Shown piece after piece: positions 12,301 to 23,424 of a stretch of DNA of 64,000 bases. Origin of the DNA: Dipylidium caninum (lineage: Eukaryota; Platyhelminthes; Cestoda; Cyclophyllidea; Dipylidiidae); NCBI GenBank assembly GCA_017562135.1, contig QEYB01000047.1, positions 1 through 64,000 of the forward strand, read 5' to 3'. How positions within the stretch are numbered: position 1 is the stretch's first letter; every line of letters starts with the position of its first letter. A program made the translations under genes and the position numbers. The notes beneath the pieces were generated by a model. The model ran no database searches, had not been told where the DNA came from, and saw nothing but the letters and a program-made list of their open reading frames with translations.

Positions 12301-15300
12301 AAAGTATGAAGTTGATTTTCCACAAGTTGGCCAAAAAAGATGGTTCCAACTCCTCATCTTTATACTTTATCTGATATACCAATTTAAACTTTGCCGGGAT
12401 CCAGAATGTAACCTAAAAAAAACTTTGAACATGGAGGAGGTTAGTAAAAGTGGCGCTTAACACTCGTACACACCGCGTTTTGACATCCCCGCACGAAGGC
12501 ATCGACGGAATCTGCAGGCCTTGCAGACATTACGACTGCGTGGAGTAATTTTGCAATTGTCCTTTCCACCCACACACACCAGTCTCGATGCTGACTCCTC
12601 CGTCCGTCGGAAAAAGCCCTGCAAAGAAAATAAACCAAAGAAGACATGTGGCATTGCTTAGTAATTGAGGTGAGTGCAGGACAATAGCGTGAAATTTCGT
12701 TGACAAATTGCCACCCGGAAATTAATAATGACTCCAAAATTCATAGATATTTGAGGCTATAACAGGAGCCGAAATGTGATGATTTAACAAATGGGACCGA
12801 ATAGAATTCGGTAGACATTTGTGTGCCAATCTTGGAGACGGGAGATCGGATCATCTGTCTGGGATGAAAATGCACGGACTCGGGAGTACTTTGATTCAAT
12901 CATTACTCCATATAGCAAATCACCTCACCCGCAAAACTTAATTAGTAGCGTGAGCCAAAACGAGTCAAGTTACATTTCTCCGCGTAGTCACGATGTCGGC
13001 AGTGAGGAAGGGTGTATGTGGAACCTCTGGTAATCTAAAGTACTACCGAGTACCAAACAACCAATGAGTACTGAAATTCGGAAACACACAAACACAAACA
13101 CGGCATTTTGCATATTCGTCCACCCAGACAGTCGAGAATGAATCACATGGACGTTGAGTTTCATTTGGCATAATGATTAGTCCGGCTACATGGCGGCCAG
13201 CCAATCTGGCCTGTCTCGATAATACATACATCGCCTCACGTATTATTCCACGATTGAAAAGGTAATGGCCCATTATTAAACCTGAGGGTGATACTATCGC
13301 AATCCAAATTGCAGACTAGGTAGCATAATAACTAAATAGTTCTGTTGGACAGAAGCATCACTCTATCAGCTACGTGAATATGTTACTCCGACAATCAGAA
13401 CCCAGTAATGGAGGAGTGGAGACAATCTGAAGGTAGTTCAGGGATTAACTGAACAAAACACACACCCAAGGTATGATTAGATGATGAAAGTGGTTTCATA
13501 ACTTTCCTCCGGCCGACATCAGTATTCAAAAAATTAGGTACTTTAAGCTTGTGCGGTATATGACAGCAAAAAGTGTACAGAGCCTGGAATAAAAGGTGGT
13601 CATTAGGAGGGGACAGTGGTCAAAGACAACTATAAAGTATATCACGTAATCACATCAAATCGCAATTGGTCGTACCCTGAAAAAGGTGGCATTTTCGTGA
13701 AAGTACGTAAAGTAGGTTAAGGATGGTAGGCCACTCAAGACAAAATAGCGATTGCGAAGCTTTTTTTTCACATATTTACATATATATGCAAATAGATGAC
13801 GTAGTGATCAGCAGGACTACCTTCTGATTATTGTACCAAAAGGGCAGGTCGAAGTGAAATACACGACGCATTTCGCTTTTGCCCAAAAAAATTTATGACT
13901 ATAAATCACACCGACGAGCCATTTCTCATCATCATAAGCATCACTATCAACACACGCAAGACAGTAGACGAATATGCGTGCTTTCGTCCACGCACGGCAA
14001 TGACCTTGACGCATAGATGACCTTGAGGAAGGCAGACTGGGAGCCAATGCGCAGTACATTCGTCACTCAAAGCCAATGGTTGTTTACCGTCGCGTCGTCG
14101 TTTAGGCGTAGCGCACATGACCTTGGAGGGTTCTTCCCATATTTCAAACATACTCAACCCTCCTTCTCCTTCTCTCCTGCTCTTCCTTTCTCCTTTGCCT
14201 TCCCTTGCATTTGCTCATTTTCCTTTCCCTCCTTCTCGCCTTTTTCTACCCATTGCCAGTACAGAATTCTACGCCACCCACCCCCGTTGCCGTCTATTAC
14301 GGTGGTGTCATTTGTTGCTTTCACAAAGACAAGATTTACTCTGCTGACGGAACCTGGACGGCAAGAAAGGCTCTGGATCTGAGAAGTAGGGTCAAAACGT
14401 AAAGCTCAACCAAGTAAGTCTTTTAGCAGATACCAAAATATGCAGAAAGTGATTATAATTAACACTTTCAATTTGACCTTTCATCGGGAGGTATAACGAT
14501 AAGCCTTCTTGGAATATGAGGAATGATAAACTGATGACACTTTGGAGGAAAGAGGAACGAATAGGTTATTAGGACTAGTTAACCAGTCACAAAAGAAGAC
14601 CGCCTCTTCCGAATGCCAGATTCCGGGTACTTGTAAAGTAAAAACGTCCAAGCACCATGACAGTATGACGATGATTATGCTTTTTCGAGCTCTGCTGTTC
14701 GAAGTACAGATTGATTGATTGAAAGTGTAATCAGCCTCTACTCACCTTGCATCCTTCACAAGTTAGAGCGCCAAAATGGAAACCGGAAGAACGTCCACCG
14801 CATACCCGACAGGGAATATTGGAGATGTCCAACTCACCCTGTGCGTCCATATCTGTGGGGAGGTTGAGAGAGGGCAAAAATACACACCTGTACAGATTTT
14901 GGGAGACCGGGACAGACAAAGGGCACGCGGTATGGCCCCAGGGGACAGATGTTAGCTAGTGCATGGAAGGAATTAAGCATCAAAGGGCTATAATATTTTT
15001 ACTCTTGGTAAAATTATTGTCGACGGTAGAGGAGTCTTTGTAGATGTCGTCTGGTGACCGAAATACGGACAAGTTTTATTAATTACTAAGACTGTGCGGG
15101 CAATAGATCAAAGGATTGTATGGGTCATTATCGATATTAATGACGGTTACGGCGGGAGGAGCAACACCTCCCACCGAAATCCAGAAAGGCGTGCCTCCTC
15201 CTCATCATCATGATACCATCTAAATTCACCTTTCACCGAGGCTATTAACCAAAAACTCCGACGTCTAATAGTCCGGAAAAATGCAACCACTTCATCCACT

Positions 15301-18300
15301 TTTCTGCGAACGAAAATTAGATTCAACAGTACTGTTGAACACATACTCATCATATACCCTGTTACAAATGTCTACTCGGCGAAGATTGTTGGCGAAACCT
15401 TGAAAAGATAACTTCAAATTTAAAAACGTTTGGACTGTTCAAACTGATACACAAGTGTGTATATTCCAATGACGCCTCGTTTAATCAGGGCCTGCAAGGT
15501 GGCAAACATATCAGGGACCATTAGGTATTATTTGGTGTACAACTGGGGTGTATTCACTTTTTAATTTCGGGAAGTAGGAGACGCAAGGGTGGTGTAAGAG
15601 ATTAAGTTAGGGGGGACAAAGTGATAGTGTCTCGAGGCAACTGTAAATGCAAATATTGCGCCGGTTAACTAAGGGAGAGTATCTAGAAACAAGGCTCCTC
15701 TAAAGGGTTAAATGGGCATTGGTAATGGTAGAAAGGCATTGAAACAACAATTTATGGGCAACAAATCACAAATTGATAGCCATTGTTGATGCAAAAACGA
15801 TACATACTCGTCAGTGATAAATCAAGTTAAACAAATGACCAATTTTGTATCAAACAGCTTAAAGAAGACCAAGTCGTCTTCGTTGTTGAGTCATTCAAGA
15901 ATTCATGTAAGAATGCTAATAAAACTCACCCTTGAGGCTCATGCCTACTTCAAGACACTTCTTGTATCGACACTGTTGACACCGTCCACGACTGTTTTTA
16001 GCAATGACGCAGTGTCCACCAGACGGGCAAGTGGTTGTGGATCGTCCATTGGCGAGTGAGTGACGCATGAAGAACTTCTACAAGGATGGAGTGGAGGGGA
16101 AGAAGAGGAGGAGGAGGAGGGGAAGAAGATGGGATAATGTATAGATCTTTGGTTGCATTGTACTGGCGCGTATTCACGTAAGTCGACTAATTAAAAATAT
16201 TAAAGAGGGTGAGTTGGCAGCAACTAGGCACTCACGAGATGGCTTGACCTTGCTCATCGCTAATTCAATAGTAAGCACAAACGTGGTGCGAGGATACAAC
16301 GAGGCGATGTGCCACTGCTTATCCTGACGACCCGTCTGGATTTTAGGAAAATCACTGTTTGTACACATCATGCGCCTAATGCTCCCCATTACCTCTATTG
16401 ATTGAGATGGTTGTCTTCGCGACGAGGAATACAACCACTCCAACTACACTGAAATTGAAATTCTTTAATTTGGGATACCCTTACATTGTTGGCAAATAGT
16501 TACGAGAAAACACACTTCGATGTGTTTTGTTTGTCTTCATTGATGCAATACACAAGGACTCTCAAATTCGTGTCCGAAAGCGAATGAGAAGTAAGACTCA
16601 TAGAGGCTCTTAGAGCACTATACTAGACAATAACACAGGTTATTTATCTAACTTTGTATTTTCAGTTATTTATATCCCTGTTCGGTCTGTTTCTTGGAGT
16701 TAAAGATGAATAAACTTAGAGAGAGCCATTGTTAGTCGATTGGACACTGTCGATAGACAACTTATCGCAAGGAGATAGTATGTTTATGTAGAATACACCA
16801 ACTTGAAGCCATTTAGGAAAGAAAGAGGCCTAATTTCCAAAGACCTTCTCAGACTAATACCCAAAATTGGCATTCTGTTGGCAGAATAGACTTCATATTG
16901 GCATACTCTTACAAATAAGGATGTGTAAACAATCAAACAAACACACAAACAGAGGGACGTAAGTATACACTAATGCGATGTGTCCGGACGTCTGTCTGGG
17001 CAGCTGTTGGCGCTGTGACAGTGGTGGTGGTGGTGCCAGTAGTAGTAGTGGGAGAGAGAAGAAAGGATCCGTAAATACTCCTTCCTTCGGCAATCAATGG
17101 GGTCACTTGTCTGACGGGTCAGACAAGACAACAAGACAAATGCCTGTCTGGTAACATAAAAGTGTCTGATAGTTAGTCCACGTCAAAAGCGTAAAGGAGG
17201 GATGAAAATATCCTCATGTTTAATGTGGAAGTCGTCTGTGGTGGTACTAGACAGTTACTTGTTCTCTGTCTTGTTTACTTGGACTACGAAAACCGTGCTG
17301 CCCGAGGCTATCAGTCAGAAGCAGAAGTAAGAATGAATTGCGGAGGATTGAGACGTTGAGCAGTAAGCTTGATCTAGGGTCGACTTGAGAACCCCAACTT
17401 GGTTATTAATTACGTGAAAAGGGGGAAAAATAAGGAGGAGCGTTAAAGTTGAAGGTGAATACACTTCTTAAAATTATTTCAAGTCAGGTCAAACCAAATA
17501 AACACAATCTACCGTGAAAAGTTATACAAATACCAAAGAAATATAAAGGAGGTAAGAGCTCGTATAGAATTCAGTTAATTATAATGAAGTGAAGTCCACT
17601 TTGAAAATAAAAGACTGAGGGGCTTTTCACAATTGCAAAATGTCCTGGTCCCAGCCACAACTCGTTGGTTAATAGCGCCAAAGGAGTAAGGGACTCCGAC
17701 TGCTTAAAGGCAAAGGTTCATCTATGAGAAAATAAAAGAATCGAAGAGGCTCGAGAAAATAATCTGGGAAGGCATGAGAGTTGACTATGGAAAATGATTT
17801 TTGGACCATTGGGATGAAAAAAAACAACAGTCGACGAACAGGCGAAGATGACTAATCAAGTTGGCAGTTTAGTACTAATAATAATGGGAATGGCTAGAAT
17901 TACAAAATGAGTGATTGAGATTTGGCGTCGGAAACTGCGGAGAAAATAGAATTTTATTTCCTGTCTTGTACGACTGACGTGACAAACGCCAACTAGAACA
18001 AAACAACAATCATCATACGGTACCGAAGTAGTGGGCAATTAAGAGAAGAGAGTGATCACTATTTTTTGCTATATTTATATCGGGGAATCCGAAGTTGATA
18101 ACAGGACATAAAGCGTTTCTATAGATAAACATAGATTTGTCGGTTGAACGGTGTTAATATGATATTAGGCTTGAAACAGCAGCGAGGTTGCGTTACGAAA
18201 AATTGGCAACAAAAGCAGGATCATTAACTTTATACAATGGCAATAAGTAACCATTTAATAATTTATCCCAGTACGCAAAAAGAGAAAGGGAGTGTCCTAT

Positions 18301-19119
18301 CTGTTGTAACGTGGTGCCCTTAAAAAAGTTTCTTATTTTAAAAAAATGGTGTAACATAAAAAGGGCATCAGGACATAAGAAAATGGGTAATCATCGTCGA
18401 ATATCGCTAAACGGTATTCGTTTAGGGCATGAACCAATAAATCACTAATAGGGATTCTATAAAGAAAAATTACAGGGAAAAGCTAAATAAATGGTACAGA
18501 GTATTAGATATGGTGTTCAAAAACCTTCAAAAATTTCGGAACTGACTTTGCAGGCCTCGCAGACGTAGGCTCCATGATGAAAACCAGCCGCAAGTTCGCC
18601 ACAAATTTGGCACAGCTGCCCTTCCATTCGGTTTTGATACTGATAGAAAGCAGATTCTGGACTGGTGAAACCAGGCAAACTAACGCCTCCTGTGGAACAA
18701 GACGGCGTCTTTCGAACGCTATCTAGGTCAGCCAATTGTCTTTCTTGTTCACTTTGAGGCAATTGGTGGAAAGCCGGGGAAGAGGACGTCGGTTGTGGAG
18801 GGAAGTACTCACCAACATTGTCCATGGCCGTGAAGTAGGTATTATTACCATTTGTGACTGAGCCTGTCATTGGATGGTCAGGTAGTTTATGGAAAAATTG
18901 CGGACCCTCATTAGAGTGTGCAGTGGAGGTGGTAGTTGTGCTGAGAAGCGCGTAGATAGGGTGTGGGGCGGTTGATGAATCGGGTTCATCAACGGCCAGA
19001 GCAGCAGTAGCCCACTGAGCATCGAATGTATTCGTACTGGCAGATGTTGAAGGGAATTGGGAGAGGCTCGGGTTGTGATGTGGTGAGGTAGAAGCCGCCG
19101 CTGTTGGTGTTTGTGACAT
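6368..19119 (-). CDS. Nuclear receptor with two DNA-binding domains (2DBD-NR)
   Basis: Ligand-regulated transcription factor. Ten exons join in phase: 19119-18547, 16077-15930, 14852-14746, 12618-12472, 11817-11287, 10938-10803, 7445-7173, 7098-7012, 6934-6822, 6745-6368; about 830 residues. Residues 1-160 form a Ser/Thr/Pro-rich A/B region. DBD1 begins [14 protein letters not shown] and has P-box CEACK/K, split by an intron, then KFFMRH and a second finger C-x5-C-x9-C-x2-C. After a linker of about 15 residues, DBD2 begins [14 protein letters not shown] with P-box CEGCK/G, then GFFRRT and a second finger. A hinge with about 16 alanines follows, then a ligand-binding domain with [12 protein letters not shown] in helix 3 and LYVEMY, which fits the AF-2 core. 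About 105 Ser/His/Pro-rich residues trail it. CEACKK plus CEGCKG P-boxes match what I recall of the 2DBD class described from Schistosoma. Least certain: the donor at 12472 and the first exon start. Confidence 0.88.
7446..10802 (-). other. Large intron of the 2DBD nuclear receptor
   Basis: This 3.4-kb intron separates the helix-3 exon from the next ligand-binding-domain exon. It contains a short GGGA tandem run near 9197-9220, and a stretch around 8760-8820 with two AAAAGGT-like runs. Open frames at 9167-9406 and 9331-9633 have no recognisable protein character. No nested gene or RNA is supported. Confidence 0.5.
11455..11505 (-). repeat. GCC/GCT/GCA codon run encoding polyalanine in the receptor hinge
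   Basis: A mixed-codon alanine repeat encodes about 16 consecutive alanines directly after a run of serines, between DBD2 and the ligand-binding domain. Codon mixing (gcc, gct, gcg, gca) suggests a selected or old homopeptide rather than a fresh trinucleotide expansion. Confidence 0.8.
12619..14745 (-). other. Intron inside the second DNA-binding domain
   Basis: The intron falls between CEGCK and GFFRR, the classical position between first and second fingers. It ends in tttattttctttgcag. A pyrimidine-rich block at 14150-14250 and scattered short open frames are present; no gene is supported. Confidence 0.5.
16078..18546 (-). other. Intron inside the first DNA-binding domain
   Basis: The intron separates CEACK from KFFMR, the same relative site as the intron in the second domain, as expected if the two domains arose by exon duplication. 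The donor is gtcagt and the acceptor ccttgtag. A (GTG)/(AGT) microsatellite-like patch lies near 17020-17050. No other gene is seen. Confidence 0.5.
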
Positions 19120-20389
19120 CTACCTCCAACTTGAGATATAAGTTATGAAGACAAGAAATCGCAGCTCTAATTTGAAGCTTTCGACTAGGCACATGGCACT
19201 TGAGGAATCTGACAAAGATGGCCGTAAGATGTCATTTGTTTCAATTGAAATGATTTCTAATACCTAGTTAAAGAGCACAGAATAAAAATTAGATGTCGTA
19301 GTTAGGAAATGAACACATGAAATTATTCCAAAGTAAAATCATAAGGGCACACAACTCTGTGGCGAAGATGTTACGAGACCTTGGTAAGAAAGCACTGAGA
19401 CATTTAGAAATACATAAAGCAAACAAAAGAGGTCATTAGAAGTACTAATATTATGATAGCTACATTTAGAGGAACAAGGACATGGTGGATTGAAGTTTGT
19501 CAGAGCTATAAGTACATAAGACGGCGTGCCAGTGAAAAATTTTGGACCGAGGCAGCGACAAACCAAGGCAGCCCAGCGGGAACCAGGATCACTGATAAAG
19601 TATTCGTATATCCGCAAATATCTTTTCACCGTAAAAATAGCAAATATAAACAAAAAAATTTTGAATATAACTTTGCAAAACGTTAAGAATTAGCTAATTT
19701 TAAAACGTTTCATCGGCTAACATATTTAAGATAACAGCTATTATGCGAAAGGAAGATATATTATGCAGAAACCACAGCATACCACAACCAGTTATATAAT
19801 TTAAACTTTTTTTTAAAGCGTATCCACAGATAAAAAGGCTTTGCTAGCGATATTGCAAAAGTTTACTAACGCGTTTTTCTAAAAGTTATACGAGGAGATT
19901 GATAATAACTTTTACAAATGCACTACTGTCTTATTTCCTGTGATATTTAAGTTAACTTAAGTACAGCTAAATAAGCCAAAGACGGGTCAATTATGAAGAA
20001 TTTTTGTAGAAATCAAGTAATCTCTTTGCACCATACAGTGACAGGTGTATATAACAGACGCGAAGTTAATTTCAAGCACACCAACTCCAAAGAGTCGACT
20101 GCAATTTTTGAAAGATCACATAAAATGACGAACGAATTTTGCGAAACATCCTATATTGTGGACTCTAAGGGCAAATATTCGCGAGAATCATAGCATATAC
20201 CACGACAGTGCCTTTGCGTCGAACTCTATCTCAAAATAATCAGTCTCATTTCCAGTTAACTTGTTTTTCGGAATGTACACAGACTCCTTCCATTATTCCT
20301 TATATTTTATGATTTTTTTGCCTGTTTCTTATAAATCGAGAACTATTGCGCATGTTCTTCCTAACAGGAACCTGACCTTTATTGTCGGT

Positions 20390-20705
20390 TCTTTGTGCTC
20401 GTGAGCAAATAACTTGTTCCTCCCGTTTCTTCTACTCCTCCTTTTGCTATTACTCTTCCTGGTATCGTCGATATAAGATGACCACCCCAATCGGAACCTT
20501 ACGAAATGCCATACACTACGTCTCTCCTATTTGTGTTTATTTAGTGCACTTGCATGTGTGTGTGAAGATTGTTTAAAGTGCACCATCTCTGAAATTTAGC
20601 ATCTGTTTTGGTGAGGACATATTAGTGAATGGAGCAAATAATATCTGATAAGGGCATTTTGTCAGTTATGAAAGAGAAACATGGGTAAGGTCAACGGACT
20701 TTTAT
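20390..20705 (+). repeat. Dispersed repeat, copy 1 (pairs with 41637-41940)
   Basis: This segment aligns collinearly with 41637-41940. Shared blocks in order include TTGTGCT(C/A)GT(G/A)AGCAAATA, TAAGATGACC, GACTGTTTAAAG or GATTGTTTAAAG, GAGGACATA, and TGGAGCA(A/T)ATAAT with TCTAATAAG or TCTGATAAG. Divergence is large, suggesting an old non-autonomous element. No coding content or terminal repeats were identified. Confidence 0.65.
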
Positions 20706-23198
20706 TTCGTTTACGGAGTTTTGTAGATTCAATCCATTATTTTTATAAACAACCGCTAGAATGTTTTTCGCCTCCTTCGTCATTTCGTCACCAGCCTCCC
20801 GATAAAAAAGAATGGTGAAAAATGACATATTAGTTTGCTGATGTCCCCTCAGGTTGTTTGGAAGTGGACGTTTTGTTTAAAGGGCCATAAATTAAAGTTA
20901 CTGCGAGAGTTAGGTTGGTGTATATATGAAAACAAACCTTTATTTACTAGATTCTACTGCCTCTCGGCGTATATCATTAAACCGAAACGTCGTGCGTAAT
21001 CCTTAAAATTGCATGGATCTATTACGTCTTGTCACTGAATGTTGACCATTCAAGACTCCATTTCGGGGAAACAAGTCTTCCTCCGGATGAGCTATTTGAC
21101 ATCACACATAAAGTAGTTGAAAAGCGTGAGGGAGGCTAGTCCATCACACCATCCAGCTTCTATATTGATCACGGAGAATCGTGTAGCAAGATCTAGTTTC
21201 CATATATTTTCGACAAGTCCTGAAGACACTTTTGCTCACCGAATTCGCGTGCAGCCCATTTCGTCTTAACTTGTGGGAATGGAAATTCACCTCATCCTCC
21301 GTTTAACGGGAATATGTCCTCCTGCACCTCACTAAGGCATTATGACGTCCCAATCACGCCTTCTTCAGGTTTGACGGCAGAGCTCGGATAACCAGTAAAA
21401 CTTGTTTTCGGCGTAGTGTACGAATCGAGTGAAAGCGGTCAACACGAAGTCAGTCTATTCCCTTTGGGCCGACTTCAATTCGTCGAGGCTGTTCACAGGG
21501 AAACTGTATTTGAGTCCAACACCATGCGCTTCTCGAATTTTGGTGGTCATTCAACTCTCTTGCACCTGTACTGTCTTTCGCCGATACGGAGAACAACTTT
21601 TCGAGAGCCTGAACGAAGAATCACCGGCACCGTACCTGGCGAAACCCACGACTCCTATAGCATGCATTTGTTCGCACACGCCGTTACTATCATGATACCT
21701 ATCTGATGGAGTAGACTACTTGTCGTCGCGGCGACATCCGATGTGCTTTGTGTTAAACGGGAGTACCACTTGTACACCCAACAACTTGTCTATCACTGGA
21801 AATTTGAACCTCAGTGTCATGTACCCACTTGGCACGGAGTTAATGACTACACTATGGTCTTTTACTTAATCATTTTATCAACCTACTGGCCATCTTAATC
21901 TTCATTCATATCTGACTGCATAGTATCGCAGGTGTATTCTGGGTAGTTCATGTCTGCGCCGTACAACAGGCCTCCTGCCTGCTTGTCTTTCTAAAATTTC
22001 CCGATTTAACTTCACCGCAGTCTACTACTAACTACCTCACCCGGCTAAACTTGCACGTCTCTTTAATTTTCCAATGTAGTTGCGCAAATTAAATTAAGTT
22101 GATGATTTATTTACTCTAATGGAGAATTTCCGCATATTCGAAGTGACTGTCATTGCTAGCATGATGGAATGCAATTCCTTCGTGTCTTTTGAAGACTTAT
22201 TGGCTACGAAATAATCGCACAGTGAGGTTTTAACTGCACTCCCTGCTATTTTATTCATATTGTTAGCATTCTCGAGTCCGTGGGAGGACACTAGTACTGC
22301 GAAACTCTGGTAGTTTAGTTAAAACGCCAGGAGAGGAGTTTGTAGTTTAAACGGTGAGGTAAAAGGGTTACCTAACGGTCAGTGAATTTCTCACTAACTG
22401 CTGAAACATCAAGCGTCCCAAGTCTTCTGTCATATTTAATCAAAATTGGGCTCGATCGATCACTCACTTCAATTTTATGGCACAAGTGTGATTTTCAGAC
22501 CTCACCTTGGAAACCTCTGTCTGCCATTTACTCCGATTTCCCATTGGCTGAAATGGGAACGAAAGGAGGTCACCACTTTTACGGACGTAGCCCAGTGACC
22601 GAGAGGTCCAAATCCTTTTCCCTGCCTTTGGCCATCCAAGTGGCATTGCTAAACATCTGACTGCATGCGGTTATAGTGAGGCTTTCATTAAATCCCTCCA
22701 CCTGTACCCACTTTTGGAAGAAACTGACACCACCTCGTTCAGTCGCTTTAACAATTAGCTAAATTACTGGAGAAATAATTATTTAGATGTGATTACTTAG
22801 TTCGACATCCCAGCGATCCACGTTCCCAACACAGAGCCCTTGCCTTTAGTATTGCAGATAGATAAAAATTTATAGCCTCCGCTCCACTCCCATTCAATTC
22901 TCCCTCGAATGTACACCACCTTGAGCGTCCCCAACGCGATGAAGAAAGTCGCACCTCCATATCGATTGGCAAGGCTACCTCTCCTTACTTTAGTCCACCA
23001 GGTCGTTCGGAGACGAGCAGCATGTGTGCATGTAGCACACCAAAAAACAGTACACAGCATCCCGTTGGGGTACCCAATAATGCTGCGTAAATCATAAGCA
23101 GTAAATGCAACCTAATGATCACAATCCACAGCACACGCGTGCCGCCTGGACGAATACTCAAACGCCGAATATACAAATGAAATTGGCTACTTGAAACA

Positions 23199-23204
23199 TT
23201 TATT
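23199..23204 (-). terminator. Poly(A) signal candidate for LBR
   Basis: AATAAA on the minus strand, about 220 bases after the LBR stop codon. Confidence 0.4.
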
Positions 23205-23424
23205 GATTACAGTGGTAGGAAGAGGCGAGTAAAAATTCGAATCTGCAAGATTATCCGCTAAAAACACTTAAACGAATACATACATATAAATATATAGGAA
23301 ATTAACACGAAATTCCGATGACCAACGGCGTAAAAGGACCGCACATATATAAATAAACACAAAGGGAGGGGTCTGCAGAGGTTGCCACAAGATAAAGTTT
23401 TTTTGACGCATCAAAGGGGATAAA

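Larger units (their letters stand above)
19120..23424. other. Intergenic region upstream of the receptor and downstream of LBR
   Basis: This 4.3-kb region holds the probable promoter of the nuclear receptor at its left end and the 3' flank of LBR at its right end (minus-strand AATAAA at 23199-23204). A dispersed repeat copy lies at about 20390-20705. Open frames at 21416-21706 and 22382-22660 look like chance frames; I cannot tie them to a transposon family. Confidence 0.45.

Noticed and set aside
21416..22660. Overlapping open frames suggesting a degraded retrotransposon
   Set aside because: No reverse transcriptase, integrase, protease or RNase H motif could be recognised on either strand.
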